A stretch of DNA of 64,000 nucleotides from assembly GCF_910592395.1 (NCBI RefSeq), contig NC_088321.1, forward strand, positions 8,184,001-8,248,000. Reading direction: 5' to 3'. Position numbers and translations under genes: made by a program. The notes under the pieces were generated by a model that saw nothing but the letters and a program-made list of their open reading frames with translations, made no database searches and was not told the DNA's origin. The DNA comes from Lineus longissimus. Taxonomy: Eukaryota > Nemertea > Pilidiophora > Heteronemertea > Lineidae. Positions 11,493-22,270 of the stretch are shown in pieces (position 1 is the first letter of the stretch; each line of letters starts with the position of its first letter).

Positions 11493-11910
11493 ATCTCTTG
11501 CCAATATTTAATAATTGCACTATCGTCATCACCTCATCATTCTTCATTGACATTACAGGCACACATTGACATAGACCACTGTTGCAATCAACGACACAGT
11601 CGCTATCCAAGTAGCATTATAGAGGTAATTATCATTATCATTCATACCTCATTAGCATGTGAACCAATCGCGTCGCGTCCTTTGCGATCACGGCAAAGCC
11701 TCATGGAATAATGTCTTTCACCGTTGAATAATTTTTCATATTCCATGCCTACAACTTCAATTTCTTCATATTCCATGGCTAGAAGTTCAATACTAATATA
11801 ATATCCAAGATAAAGTTACAAGAAGTAGTCAATAGGGGTCTCTCACCTCTCACTGTATGTCCACACTATTCACGCTTGTATGAGGAATACATTCAATGCT
11901 GAATCTAACA
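11493..11910 (+). repeat. repeat block Y, copy 2, carrying the unoccupied site
   Basis: Same blocks as 7326-7625. At 11901-11910 it reads GAATCTAACA and continues directly into ACACCCAGTG, where the other copy has the 3.8 kb insertion after GACTCTAACA. The left flanks match well (about 31 of 37 bases). The first ten bases of right flank match at eight positions and then diverge. Confidence 0.65.
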
Positions 11911-12155
11911 ACACCCAGTGCCCTTACTCTGTATATTAGTCACTGGAAGATGGCCCATTTCACTCCTTGCTTCTACTTCACCTATAGTCTCATTGCAAAC
12001 GCCTCAGTTCTATGATATCACATTCACTTTCAGCTGTCATGCAACGCAACAACTGTGCTATCTGCCATCGCACATCAACGAAGAAGTGCAGCCGCCCACA
12101 TTCCACCTCACGTCTGTCCGACCAGCTGCAATCCTCGAGGACGCCCCACTGTACC

Positions 12156-12261
12156 ACGATTTCACTACGATGTTTGACAAGAAGGAGCAGTGCGCGAGAT
12201 AGGCTAATGAGCAGACTTCCCTCGCTTGAGTTTCGGAAGAATGTTCCATATCGCGCTTAGC
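12156..12261 (+). repeat. repeat block X, copy 2
   Basis: Near-identical partner of 6384-6490. The order Y then X here, against X then Y further left, suggests tandem Y-X units into which the Academ-like element inserted. Confidence 0.7.
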
Positions 12262-12439
12262 TGACCACTGCTGACCATGACAGGCGTGCATTGGACTGGT
12301 ACAGGTTGGAACTGAACATTGAATATGCTGGTGGTGACGCTTTCTGATGAGAAGTTGGTCGTGACTGATGCAGTATCCTTGGACTTGTCCACAGCATCGT
12401 TCAATCATTGCTCTCTGAGCTGCCTTGATTCTGTACTTA

Positions 12440-12883
12440 CCCAAATACTAAGACCAAATGCCTGTTGACTGTGCTTTAAGAGAGACTGGCGCCATGCCTA
12501 GAGATATGACTGACCCCTATTGGCAAATTTGTATGACTTTATCTTGCCTACCTAGCTGCTGCCTATAGTCTTCCTTTAACTGCGGAACACTTCAAAGTCG
12601 ATAAAATGCCATGTTCCACCTTTTAATGTGTTCAGACCGCCATTTTCAAAATAATCAAGTCAGGACACTGCCTTCTAGTCTCATAATAAATTTTGCTTTC
12701 CTCAATAATAACATTTCTTCTTCTTCAATGCTTTCATCATTCCAAACTTCTCCTTCTCTGACTTTTACAGGGGTACAGTCATGGCAATCAAAACCCAAAT
12801 ACTGAGACCAAATGCCTGTTGACTGTGCTTTAAGAGAGACTGGCGCCATGCCTAGTCTCTCTTAAAGCACAGTCAACAGACAC
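12440..12883 (+). repeat. nested short repeats, direct and inverted
   Basis: A 62 bp block starting ACCCAAATACT and ending GGCGCCATGCCTAG occurs at 12440-12501 and 12793-12855. Directly after the second copy, 12856-12879 is the reverse complement of its core, CTGTTGACTGTGCTTTAAG, forming a hairpin. At about 12538-12570 the phrase TATCTTGCCTACCTAGCTGC is the inverse of sequence near 7505-7530 in block Y. Confidence 0.65.
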
Positions 12884-13017
12884 CAACCCCCTCAGACTCA
12901 GAAACCACAAACGCCCAACCCTTCCTGCTACCTCAATACTTCTGGGTAAATAAACTGAAACCAGGTAATACAAAGACCCAACCTGTGCTGGTAAGAAAAC
13001 TAATCTGATCTGTCATG

Positions 13018-13458
13018 TATGGCTGGCGCGAGTGGACAAAATTCAGAATTATGCCACGGCATAAATAGAAATTGTGGTGCCTAATAAATCAACCAATCAA
13101 AACATCGGATCTCGTGAATCATGCCGCGGCAGAATTCAAAAATATGCCACGGCATAAATAGGAATTGTGGCGTGGCATAATAGACCAATCAGAAGGTGGC
13201 AATCGTTTTATTTATGGTGCGGCATAAATCGTACTTCCGGCCACAATTCCTATTCATGCCGGGGCATAATTCACGAGATCCAATGTTTTGATTGGTTGAT
13301 TTATGGTGCACCACAATTCCGATTTACTTCCGTCCTCCATAAATGACACTTCCGCCCAGAATTCCTATTCATGCCGCGGCATAATTCACCGGATCCGAGG
13401 TTTTGATTGGTCGATTTATGGTGCACCACAATTCCGATTTATGCCGTGGCCAGCCATA
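13018..13458. repeat. foldback element built of ATGCCGCGGCAT-type palindromes
   Basis: The ends are the 10 bp inverted pair TATGGCTGGC (13018-13027) and GCCAGCCATA (13449-13458). Inside, AAATCAACCAATCAAAACAT followed by a GGATCTCGTGAAT block near 13086-13125 pairs with its reverse complement near 13258-13302, and a related block recurs near 13380-13420. Variants of ATGCC.CGGCATAA occur at least six times. It is non-coding and resembles a MITE or foldback element with a very stable hairpin. Confidence 0.7.
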
Positions 13459-14016
13459 GTCGTGCGAGGGGCAATTTAGAAGGTAGGTTCCGAATGTATT
13501 TTTGCTATTTTAATCACAGTTCGAGTTTACAATTTAGCCAACTCGGCTGCTACCATTTCCAATTCACCTTCCACACTGCAATAGCATTCCGCGAAGTTAC
13601 TTTTTATAGCTCACAAGGTCATTTGCATAAGATATTGATGACGTTTTTTGTCACGTGACAGTCGGACATTGACACTTATTTCTACGCATTTGAGCTTATT
13701 TCAAAGTCAATTATATTTGACCCTGCATTGTTTTTAGCATGAATGATACCATAGAGTCAGAGAGAGAAATATTCAGAACAATTATGTAGTATTTCCAACA
13801 CTCGGACATGTGCCAGATTGAATCTAACTGCCCTAGTTAGAAAGCCTGAATCCATTACGAAACCGCATGTTTGTCCGACATTGCCTGTAATTCAGCGATG
13901 GGGAAATAGAGGGCAGGAGCTGCAGTGACGTCATCTTCGTGGAATGCTATTATATCAGTTCCCAACATTAAATAGTACATACATCGAAATATTCAAAATC
14001 TGACTGAACTATCACG
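13459..14016. other. no gene seen
   Basis: Non-coding sequence of mixed composition with no repeat arms or coding frame that I can support. Confidence 0.3.
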
Positions 14017-14253
14017 CTATTCCGTTTTTGATCGCGACTGGACCCGAGTGAACCCCTCCCCCCACCCCACACCACCCCTGCAATAACAAGCCGCCAAATC
14101 CTTTAATGCGTACGGTAATATCTCGCCAGACACGGTTGCAGATTTAGGCAAACTCGGTGATTGCCTTATAATATTGCTTATGCTTTGCAGTGAGTCACCC
14201 TGTTCATCCGCATGGTAACCGACTTTTACGAATAAGTCTTCTGCTATTGACAT
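14017..14253 (-). CDS. candidate coding exon, unknown product
   Basis: A minus-strand frame begins at an ATG in good context (CGGAATGTC) and reads MSIAEDLFVKVGYHADEQGD and onward for about 60 residues, with the mixed polar and hydrophobic spacing of a folded helical protein. After about codon 60 the frame turns into Gly-Trp-Gly-rich sequence, which looks like read-through into non-coding DNA. A first exon ending near 14075 is therefore plausible, though I found no strong GT donor exactly there. It lies just downstream, on the minus strand, of the duplicated segment at 14.6-16.8 kb whose coding blocks are also on the minus strand, so it could belong to the same decayed gene. No family is recognised. 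Confidence 0.3.
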   Translation of the reverse strand: MSIAEDLFVKVGYHADEQGDSLQSISNIIRQSPSLPKSATVSGEILPYALKDLAACYCRGGVGWGEGFTRVQSRSKTE

Positions 14254-14587
14254 TCCGGATTATTTCAGGGGATTCTTATACTTGTAACTTGTTGTTAAGT
14301 ATCCACAACGTACAAACATTTCGAAACAATTACCGAAAAACAAAATGAAGGTGTGTCGCCGCAGGAACTGTGGGCCAGTACATGATGCAGACTATTGCTT
14401 TAACTCTTCCCCTCCAATACAAAGCCAAATGTTCATCACATTGGCCGAGGCGGAACCTTTCCACTCAGATTCATCTTTATGTAAATGTTGTAATGCATGA
14501 TATACGAAGATGTTGGTTAATGCCCTTGGTGGACTTTGATAGACATTTTGTTTTGGCGCCAACAATGCCTCGATCATTGCTCAATAA

Positions 14588-16825
14588 CAGAAACTGACTC
14601 CAGAGACGTGTACACGAAGCCATCTGTCAAGTTGTAGCATAATGGCATCCATCACTTTTTGTCGTGATTGCCTTTCAAAGTGACTCAGGATCAGTTTTGC
14701 CCATATGACATTTACTAGTGGTTGCTCCCCATATTTCAGTGTTTCCATACAATACATGACTTTTCAATAGAGGGAATATAGAAAAAACGTGTCGATCTCT
14801 CATCAGCGCTCCCTAACAATGAGGGGAAAGTCCAAGAAACGAAAATACTCAAAAACTTTCACCGATGCCTTCTGGTACTGATTTATACTTAGGGTTGCAG
14901 GAAGTTGATAGGCACAGTCATGGGGAGGGTTCTTCCACAAGGACTTTGAGACGAAGTATCCAAGTGTTTCCTTTAACATGTATCAAGAGTAAAAACCTGG
15001 ATCAGCCGATTATGACTATAGGTTCTGACCACTGTGCCAGTTATTTCTCTTGGCATTGCATTGGTACAAAAATATCCAGATACGTGTCGAGCACTTCAAA
15101 AAGGCATGTCCCATTTACAATGAAATTATACTTGCCGGCAAAAAAGGCACTTCCTCCGCATCGTTCATGCGGCGACACGTTGTTTAGCTTATCTTTCATA
15201 CTTTGGAGTAAATATTCCTGATGTCAACCATGACTTGCCTTCACACGACAAATCAGCAAATGGTCAAAGCTCATTAAAGGGTCTTAGTTTTCTTCACCAG
15301 GGTCTCATGTTTTTACCTTGTGAGGACTCAGCCATTTTTTACCTGGTGAGGTCGTACTGTTTCTACCATGCAGGGTCATAAATGATGTACCTGGTTTGGT
15401 TTTACTTTCTCCTGGGTCAGAAGATGTAGTGTTCTCCACACCATTAAAAAAAGGGCGGCCCGCCCCTCTTAAACCATCCCGCCCCTCTTGAATTTTCCTT
15501 CCGCCCCTTTAAAATTGTCCCGTATCCGACAACGTTCTTTTGCGTATCATGGGCCGGCAACAACAATAAACGGAACAGCCGCGAACAGACGATCAATCCC
15601 GTTGCTTGGTTACCGATCACCGCATTCCGTATGCGGGACCACGCAGTGTAATTAATGCAACAGCGCAATGGCCTCCAATCAAACCGAAGCGCGGGAATGT
15701 ATTGCCAGAGCTACGCATAAATTACCAGTATTGATTTTCTAGTGCGACATGCGGCCGGGTCGTGTAGCGGTTTCGTTGGCGGGATGGTTTCTGGCAGGCG
15801 ATCGGGCTTAGAACGAAGGGCGGGATGCGGGCAGGAAGCTCCAAAGAAGGACCGAAAACCTAACCCAACCCCCTATGATTCTTATTGCATATCTGCACGA
15901 ATCTCAGGACCGAAGTTTCCGGAGATTTGACATCTCTGACATTAACAGGCGCTTACGGTACCACTTCATGTAGCTAAGAATCATTATGCTCAAGTTCCGT
16001 CCCGACGAAACTTTGGAAATTTGTCTTCGTAATAAATGGGCTCGATTTCAATGAATTTTATGCCTACTAAATAGCTGAAATCGCATCCCAGAGCATCGGT
16101 GCGTCCATGGTCAGAAATGCGGGCCTAAATCCGCCCCTTTTAAATCAGATCCTGTGGAGAATGGGTAAGTCAACTTATACCAATATTTCAAAGATGTTGC
16201 GAACATATGGAGCTAATCATCCGAGGTCTTGGTTAGAGGTGGGGACAGCCACATCGCAAGTTTAAATGCCCGCAACTGCTTGTCACGATCCAAATAAATA
16301 AATCGCTGCTGAATTTAATCCAAAATATAAGACAAATCAACCACTTCTCTCGATCCCACTCCTTCACCATTAGCAGATTGCCTGGTGAAAGACTTTGCCT
16401 ACTTCACAAAACCATAGTCTTTATATAAAAGGACATCATGACTTGATTTCATTGTTTGTTATGACCATGCGTATCCTTCATCCTGAGATCAGGCTTTTTT
16501 ACTCCTATGTCGTATACAAAACCCTGAGAAAAAGCAGTACAATCCTCTGGGAAGGGTGGCTGTTCCGAATACTTTACACACCTTGTGTAGTTTATGTTCA
16601 GATTTGCGATATATTACAATTAGACAGGTCTTAATAAAATCTAAGAAGTTCCTGATGTTTTGATCCTTTAAGCCACATCGATTTCTTGCTACTCAACATT
16701 CTAGATTTGTTGTAGTGTTTTTGTGTCTTTATCAAGAAATAAAATAAACTTGCAGCGGGAACGTGCGATTCGGCAATTCAAGCTTAAAAGCGGATTTCGC
16801 ACGACTAGCGATTCAGCCTGCTATT
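14588..16825 (-). repeat. duplicated ~2.2 kb segment with unknown minus-strand coding blocks, copy 1
   Basis: It shares ordered blocks with 26775-28999: TGACTCCAGAGACGT, GGTTGCTCCCCATATTTCA, GACTATAGGTTCTGAC, GGACAGCCACATCGCAA and AAATAAAATAAACTTGCAGC. Identity is roughly 75-85 percent within blocks. Copy 1 lacks a ~500 bp piece present in copy 2 (27140-27640) and has its own extra sequence, including a CCCGCCCCTCTT-rich patch near 15455-15530. Both copies keep protein-like reading blocks on the minus strand, described separately. Confidence 0.7.
15041..15222 (-). pseudogene. unknown conserved coding block, copy 1
   Basis: The minus-strand frame reads QEYLLQSMKDKLNNVSPHER and continues through CGGSAFFAGKYNFIVNGTC and FEVLDTYLDIFVPMQC to a stop. 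The same block in copy 2 (27688-27879) differs at many bases but preserves the frame and the order of residues, including SP.ERCGGSA.FA..YNFIVN. Preservation of frame across diverged copies suggests it was once translated. Two further blocks of the same hypothetical gene may be at 16215-16395, with a conserved LRCGCP...PRP.MI motif, and at 14593-14728, with WAKLILSHFERQ. I do not recognise the family. A domesticated or transposon-encoded multi-exon gene is possible. Confidence 0.4.
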
Positions 16826-18059
16826 TACTATTTCCCGGGAAGTAAAAATGTGCCTTCTTATTTCCTGTTCAAAGGTCTGGCCCAGATCAGTAACTCTAAG
16901 GACTATTAAATGATGAACATGACTGTTGACAATAGGGCCCACATTTGGCTAACACTCAGAATGTCACGTTTGACTTGATGATGCATAAGAAGGGCATTGT
17001 GTTGCTCGTGCGAATTCGCTTTTAATACAGAGCTATGCTTGGATTGGGCACTTTTCTGCTACCGCTACAATCTGTCTGAAGGGTGTGGATTTCACCAGGC
17101 GTTTGAAATATCGAGTATATTGAAAACAACTGGTGCCAGGATTCGTATCATCCAGTGAGACACCTTCAATCGTCCTGACTGCATCTGGAGTTGCTGTTAT
17201 TACCTCCAAATATTATTACCTCCAAAGCATCCTAAAATTCCAAGATGTCTATGCAAAGATAGTCCTTTCAAAGAGAGGATAATCATACCAAAGACAGACC
17301 AGTGGGGACTGAAGACTAAGGCCTACTGCAATTCTCCATGTCTTTATACCCCCCCCCCCCCCATAGATAATGTTGGCCCGATGTCAGCTTGCCCATGGGG
17401 AGACGGTCCCATGCCTATTTGGTGATGGATAGAATGGTTCAGTGCTATAGAGAATCAAGATCTTCAATACCCTAGAGATTGAAAGAGCATGATATACTGT
17501 AAAATCGGACTTAAAACATCACTTCTGTAAACCAGCCCACTTCATTACTATGACGGTCACATGGCAGCACATGCAGTAATAATCTGTAATAATACATGTA
17601 CTATCTGCTTTCTGATCAAACGCAAATAGGCCTAGTAGTCATTGGCTTTGAACTTCATAGAACTGACACCAGTAATGTGACATTGGAAGTAGGCCTATTG
17701 TGAAATTATTGAGAGGAGAAAACCAGCTCTGATCATTTCTGAATTTCAAGGTCGCGTACAAAAACTTGTACAGGTTGTTCCAATAAAAAAAATTTCGAAG
17801 ACCAATTTTAATTTATTTTTCACTGAATTGGGTTTTGCTAATTACACATCACTTTCTTAAATGTCTAAAATGGTGGGTCCAGGAGTCTGTAGGGTTGTTC
17901 TATAGGAGTCCAACACAGATCGGAGAAGATTAAAGTTAGCTGTTAGCCACAGTGTTTAAGGTTCATTACACCCTGATCATGCTAAACTTCCACCATATAC
18001 AACGCGTATCACATCTGAAAGTCCAATCATTCCGCATCCGCCCTGCTCATCAGTATTTG
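16826..18059. other. non-coding stretch
   Basis: It contains a 12-14 base C-run near 17350 and AT-rich patches. No gene, RNA or element ends were recognised. Confidence 0.35.
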
Positions 18060-18585
18060 CTGTTTGCCATGCCTTTCATGCCTTTCATGCCTTCCATGCC
18101 TTTCGCGCGTTCATCACCGTGAGGTCTAACGGCTGCCGCAGGTATGTGCAGCCCACTGGAACCAACTGCAGAATTCCCCACATCTCAGTAATCCGCATCC
18201 AAAATGTTCTGTCCTGTACGTGGGGTCGAAAATGGTCAACTATCAAGAAGTAATTTCTCTCCTTCCACGAATGGTTGCAGAACCTCAGATACCCAGTGGT
18301 CAAGTATAGGGTTTCCTTCCTCATCCACCCTGTTTGTTAAGACGTGTACTTCACATTTTCCGGCAACTTCTCATTTTCCAAGGCGTCTATTTGGCGTATA
18401 ATCTTATAATGGTCCGCAAATTCTTTCAATGAGGTGACAGCACCATTTACCAAAGCTTCTTCGAAGTCGCGCAAGTACTTGATTTTCTCCGACACGAGCC
18501 TTTTCTGGCATTTGGGATTCATCTTGCAGTATAGAAGGAGTGAGAAAACGAAGCGTGCTAAACCAAGCATTTCATAGGCCTAAAC
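18060..18585 (-). pseudogene. remnant of a pogo/Tigger-like DDE_1 transposase
   Basis: Minus-strand pieces in more than one frame resemble the DDE_1 domain of pogo-like transposases. They are a block ending EGEKLLLDS, which fits the catalytic-Asp strand; then FRPHVQDRTFW; then LVPVGCTYLRQPLD, the family's PGGCT..LQPLD signature, which is followed here by L.VMNARKAWK. The upstream piece (codons from 18570) contains LKEFADHYKI and may be the tail of a helix-turn-helix region. The frame changes at least twice and a stop interrupts it near 18337, so the copy is dead. A run of GCCTTTCATGCC-type repeats at 18066-18100 marks its 3' edge. The full-length protein in this family is around 400-600 residues; about 150 are represented. 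Confidence 0.6.
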
Positions 18586-18935
18586 ATTCAACACCCAACA
18601 AATCCTTAGATGAAAAACTGCTTTCATAAAGCACTAAATACAATAAATTTTTCTTTTGTGACACCCGTTATATAAAACTGGTCGATTCTGGTATGACACA
18701 AACTCCTTTTATGAAAAGTAATAACGATTAGGCCTACATGATCATGTCCATCCAAGGCCCAGTCAAGTCAATAAACTAAACCTAAATCTGTTGATGCTTG
18801 TGTAACGGAGTTAACAGAGGGAGGCCCTTTTCAAATCACATGTTTCGTCAGTTCGTTCGGGAAACGGTAGATGGCAGCAGGATCCGGGTTCGCGCATGCG
18901 CAGGGGAATCGCGCGCGGGATTCGATCGCGTTCGT
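18586..18935. other. no gene seen
   Basis: AT-rich at first, then CpG-rich near 18850-18935 (CGCGCATGCGC and similar), leading directly into the first LTR-like repeat. Confidence 0.3.
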
Positions 18936-19014
18936 ATGCTAATAAATTCCCGTTCTTTGGAACTTTGGTGTTTTGCTCCGTACTTAAATGCGAACTCCCG
19001 TTGTGTCTTTCAGG
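18936..19014 (+). repeat. ~79 bp direct repeat, copy 1 (LTR-like or duplicated exon edge)
   Basis: It reads CTAATAAATTCCCGTTCTT through TGTGTCTTTCAGG and is nearly identical to 19757-19835, with three mismatches at most. Both contain AATAAA near the start and a CTTTCAGG end resembling a splice acceptor. Upstream sequences differ. The repeats could be the shared ends of a short LTR-type element or a duplicated untranslated region. Confidence 0.5.
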
Positions 19015-19756
19015 TATGTACCTTGGTATTACCTGTATTCTATGCCTAAAGACCCCTAGAATATGTGTATCACGACTAGCCAAGTGTTTCAAGTGTTTTA
19101 AGAGAGTTTTCGATGATTTTGTTGGGCGTCAAGTGCGCAGCGCACAGAATTCAGAGTGCCGTCAGAGCGCACAGGTCGAGCCAGGTTTTTGGCTTCATAA
19201 GAATGTTTTGGCTCTTTAACGATATAGTAATGGGTGTTGTAGTTCGTAACAATAGCCCGTAGGTTTAGTAAAGTGTATTTAGAGTGCAGAATGTCTTGTT
19301 GTTGAGCCGTATAGTCGGGTTGAATGCGGGCCGATCGGGCCAAAACTGGTCACGTCGTAGTTAGTCAGTTTGGTCAATAGAGGGCGCGCAGCAGGGCGCG
19401 CAGCAGGTATTAATCCGTTGTCGTGGAGATTGGGTCACGTGTTACTGACGCTTTTATTTAGGCTTACTGAAGTTATGTTTAGGGTTATGTTCAACGTCTA
19501 GAGCTGAGTTTATCATTAGTTTTAGGGGGGATTACTATTATAAGCAACTGCTGTGGGTTTTATGGACCAAGACCCCGTGCAGTTGAGTAAATCCTTCCCC
19601 GGTTGTTTCTGTTTCATTAGGGAGGCAGTAGTTAAATACTGATGTATTTCAGGAATGTATAAAGACCATGTTTGGTCTAAGATGTTGTGGCAACCGGGGA
19701 TGCCATGGTTACCAAGTTATATCAAATTGTAATTTGATATTTATCTTTGTTCTTCT

Positions 19757-19835
19757 GCTAATAAATTCCCGTTCTTCGGAACTTTGGCGTTTTGCTCCGT
19801 ACTTAAATGCGAACTCCCGTTGTGTCTTTCAGGCA
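19757..19835 (+). repeat. ~79 bp direct repeat, copy 2
   Basis: Partner of 18936-19014, 821 bases downstream in the same orientation. The DNA between them is non-coding as far as I can see. Confidence 0.5.
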
Positions 19836-22270
19836 GTACCGCCTCTCATCCCATTAACCCCGGTAACACTGGGTCTTGAACAATGATTGGAGAAACCATG
19901 CATATACAATAGACCAACCAACCCACCTTGCCAAAGTGGGTTGGACATCCTGATACCCAGAAGTGATTCTTAAGTCAGATTTTACAGTAATTGCTTTTTA
20001 CTTACGACACCTCGATCAGGACGGTTTGCTCCGTCATCCACTTGTGTCGGCCATTTGGTAAAATAGACCTAGTAAACGTTATTAATGTGAGGAAGTGAGC
20101 GAAAACGTACGCAAAACTTAAGACACTGGTTTTACAATATTTTCACGGCCCAAAAAATATGGCACTTCACGTACCATACTATATCTGAAAAGGCTCAACA
20201 AATTCGTTGAGTACCATCACTTAAGATGGTGTCTTAAAAGACTGCTATCGTAATAAACGCAAGGGTTGCTATACATGGCAACTGTCGATATCTAAGATGC
20301 TCACTATTCTGTTCCAATCATGCCCATAGGAGAGGAAGACAGAAAATACTTAGATTCGAAAGAAAAGGCATTCTTTATTGATATACGGCTTTTTCGAATG
20401 GTTTACAGTGGATGTCGTTGCTACCATCTATCGTCAAAGTAGTTACCAGTAAGTCATATGAACGGGCGCGTTACATACTGGCACTTTACTATTATTTCAC
20501 ACGATCATTCTAAATACATTTTTTAGTGATGACCTCGATATTTCTCGCCCCAAACAATTATCATTATCAGTGGCGGCTGATAATGGAACTGTAAAAGCGA
20601 TGGAGCTACGAGAGCAGAGGAAATTAGCTGGCGAACGTATGGTCCAAGAATATAGGAAAGGTAAGGCAGGGCTAGAGAGCAGTCATTGCAGATACACAGG
20701 AGTACATGTGTACCTGACCAAAAAATGGTCCGAAGCACCACTGTGAAGGTTGCAGAAAAGGTTGCTGTGAACGATTTGAAATTAAGCGGCATTTTGAAAT
20801 AAAGCAAACACAATCCAAAAAAAGAATAACTGACTAGATGTGTGCCTGATATATGTGTGGGAAAGTCCAAATAAACCGCTTTCATCAATAGTTGTACGAC
20901 TCACTTTCAGAGTGCAGCACTGTGTACTGCCGCTTGCAAGAACGTTAACTCTCAATCGCATTAAAATCCATTAGTTGTAATGCCCTCTGGTATTCAAGAT
21001 ATTCAATGCACTAATACTGGACCTGCTTATACCGATCTCAGTTTGACGTTGCCCTGCTATCCGTTCCTGCCTTTTTAAAATCATGAAGGAAGGCACAAAG
21101 ATAGGTAAAGGTACAGGATAATTCAGGAAAACTAAGAACTATCGGGTACTTCTGTAAAATGGGTCCGGTAATAAGCAGTTAATTTATGTAGTCCGTGTTT
21201 CAAATTCATAACAACCATTTTTTTATGAATGAATAAATGAGACAGAAAACTTGTGAGTTGAATTTCTTCATTTAGTAACGATACGATATTGCTTGTTTAG
21301 TATGTACATAATGATAAACTGCAACACATGTGGAGTTTATGACTGACATATACATATGTACTAGTAATTGACAGGGCATCTTGACCATCACTGTAATGAC
21401 ATTATACAGCTTTACAGACAACGCACGTCTTCACGAAAAGTAAAGCATGCACTTTTGTATGCAGTCTTTTTGGGTATAGTAGTGCTATTACTGTCCGTCG
21501 TTTGGTTTGGTTCGGAAATTTCGGACGATTGCCGAAGTCACCTTGAAAAGGTTTAGTCATTGACCAATGAGAGGGTTTCTCTTCATTTACATCAAGCACG
21601 TGGCCTAGAAATTTCGTGTTTGGCAATCAAGTTGTAATTGAATCAAGTTTTATGAAGCGAGAAGACGCAGCAGGTTGCCCCTCAACCGACCCCAAAAACC
21701 TGTGCCTTAATTGAGATCCCGGATAATAAGACAGTTGAAGTTACTTGTCCCTAATGCAGTAATAAAAAGATAATAAGTCTGTAATTATAGGGCAGTGATT
21801 GCATGCCCCGATATATATACAGAAAAATGACACGTATTTCTTCGCTGGTACGGGCGGAGGTAACGGAGGCAATACCACTGGAAGTTCAGTATGGAGTGGC
21901 ATGGCACAACCCAACTTGGTATTATAAGATATCATATTTCGTAACTCGCGGAATATGTCGTTTCTGATACCGATGTAAAATGCAATAAAATGCTATAGCC
22001 ACAATTCGTTTGTAGAGTCGCAGATGCAAGTCCACGGCTACCCTACTCCGTGCCACAGAATTATCCAACGTGCCAGTGTGGGATGGAATTTAAGACCAAA
22101 CCTGGCCTGAACAGTTACAGTCAGAGACAATAACACCAATGAATATTCATAGGTTGGAGGGTCCAGGCCTATCAATTAGACGAGTGCATTTTTTTTAACT
22201 ATCAAGTACATATTTGGAGAGGTATTGAAAAAATATTTGCTGTGGCAAGTCTACAGATATGAATAAATTG
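19836..22270. other. non-coding stretch with one weak exon candidate
   Basis: A plus-strand frame from about 20524 to 20660 (AADNGTVKAMELREQRKLAG) ends at a GTAAGG donor-like site and has coding flavour, but there is no matching partner exon. Otherwise no gene is supported. Confidence 0.25.
22081..22117 (+). repeat. 37 bp dispersed repeat, copy 1
   Basis: GGATGGAATTTAAGACCAAA onward to CCTGAACAGTTA is identical to 24666-24702. It is part of an unknown dispersed family. Confidence 0.55.
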
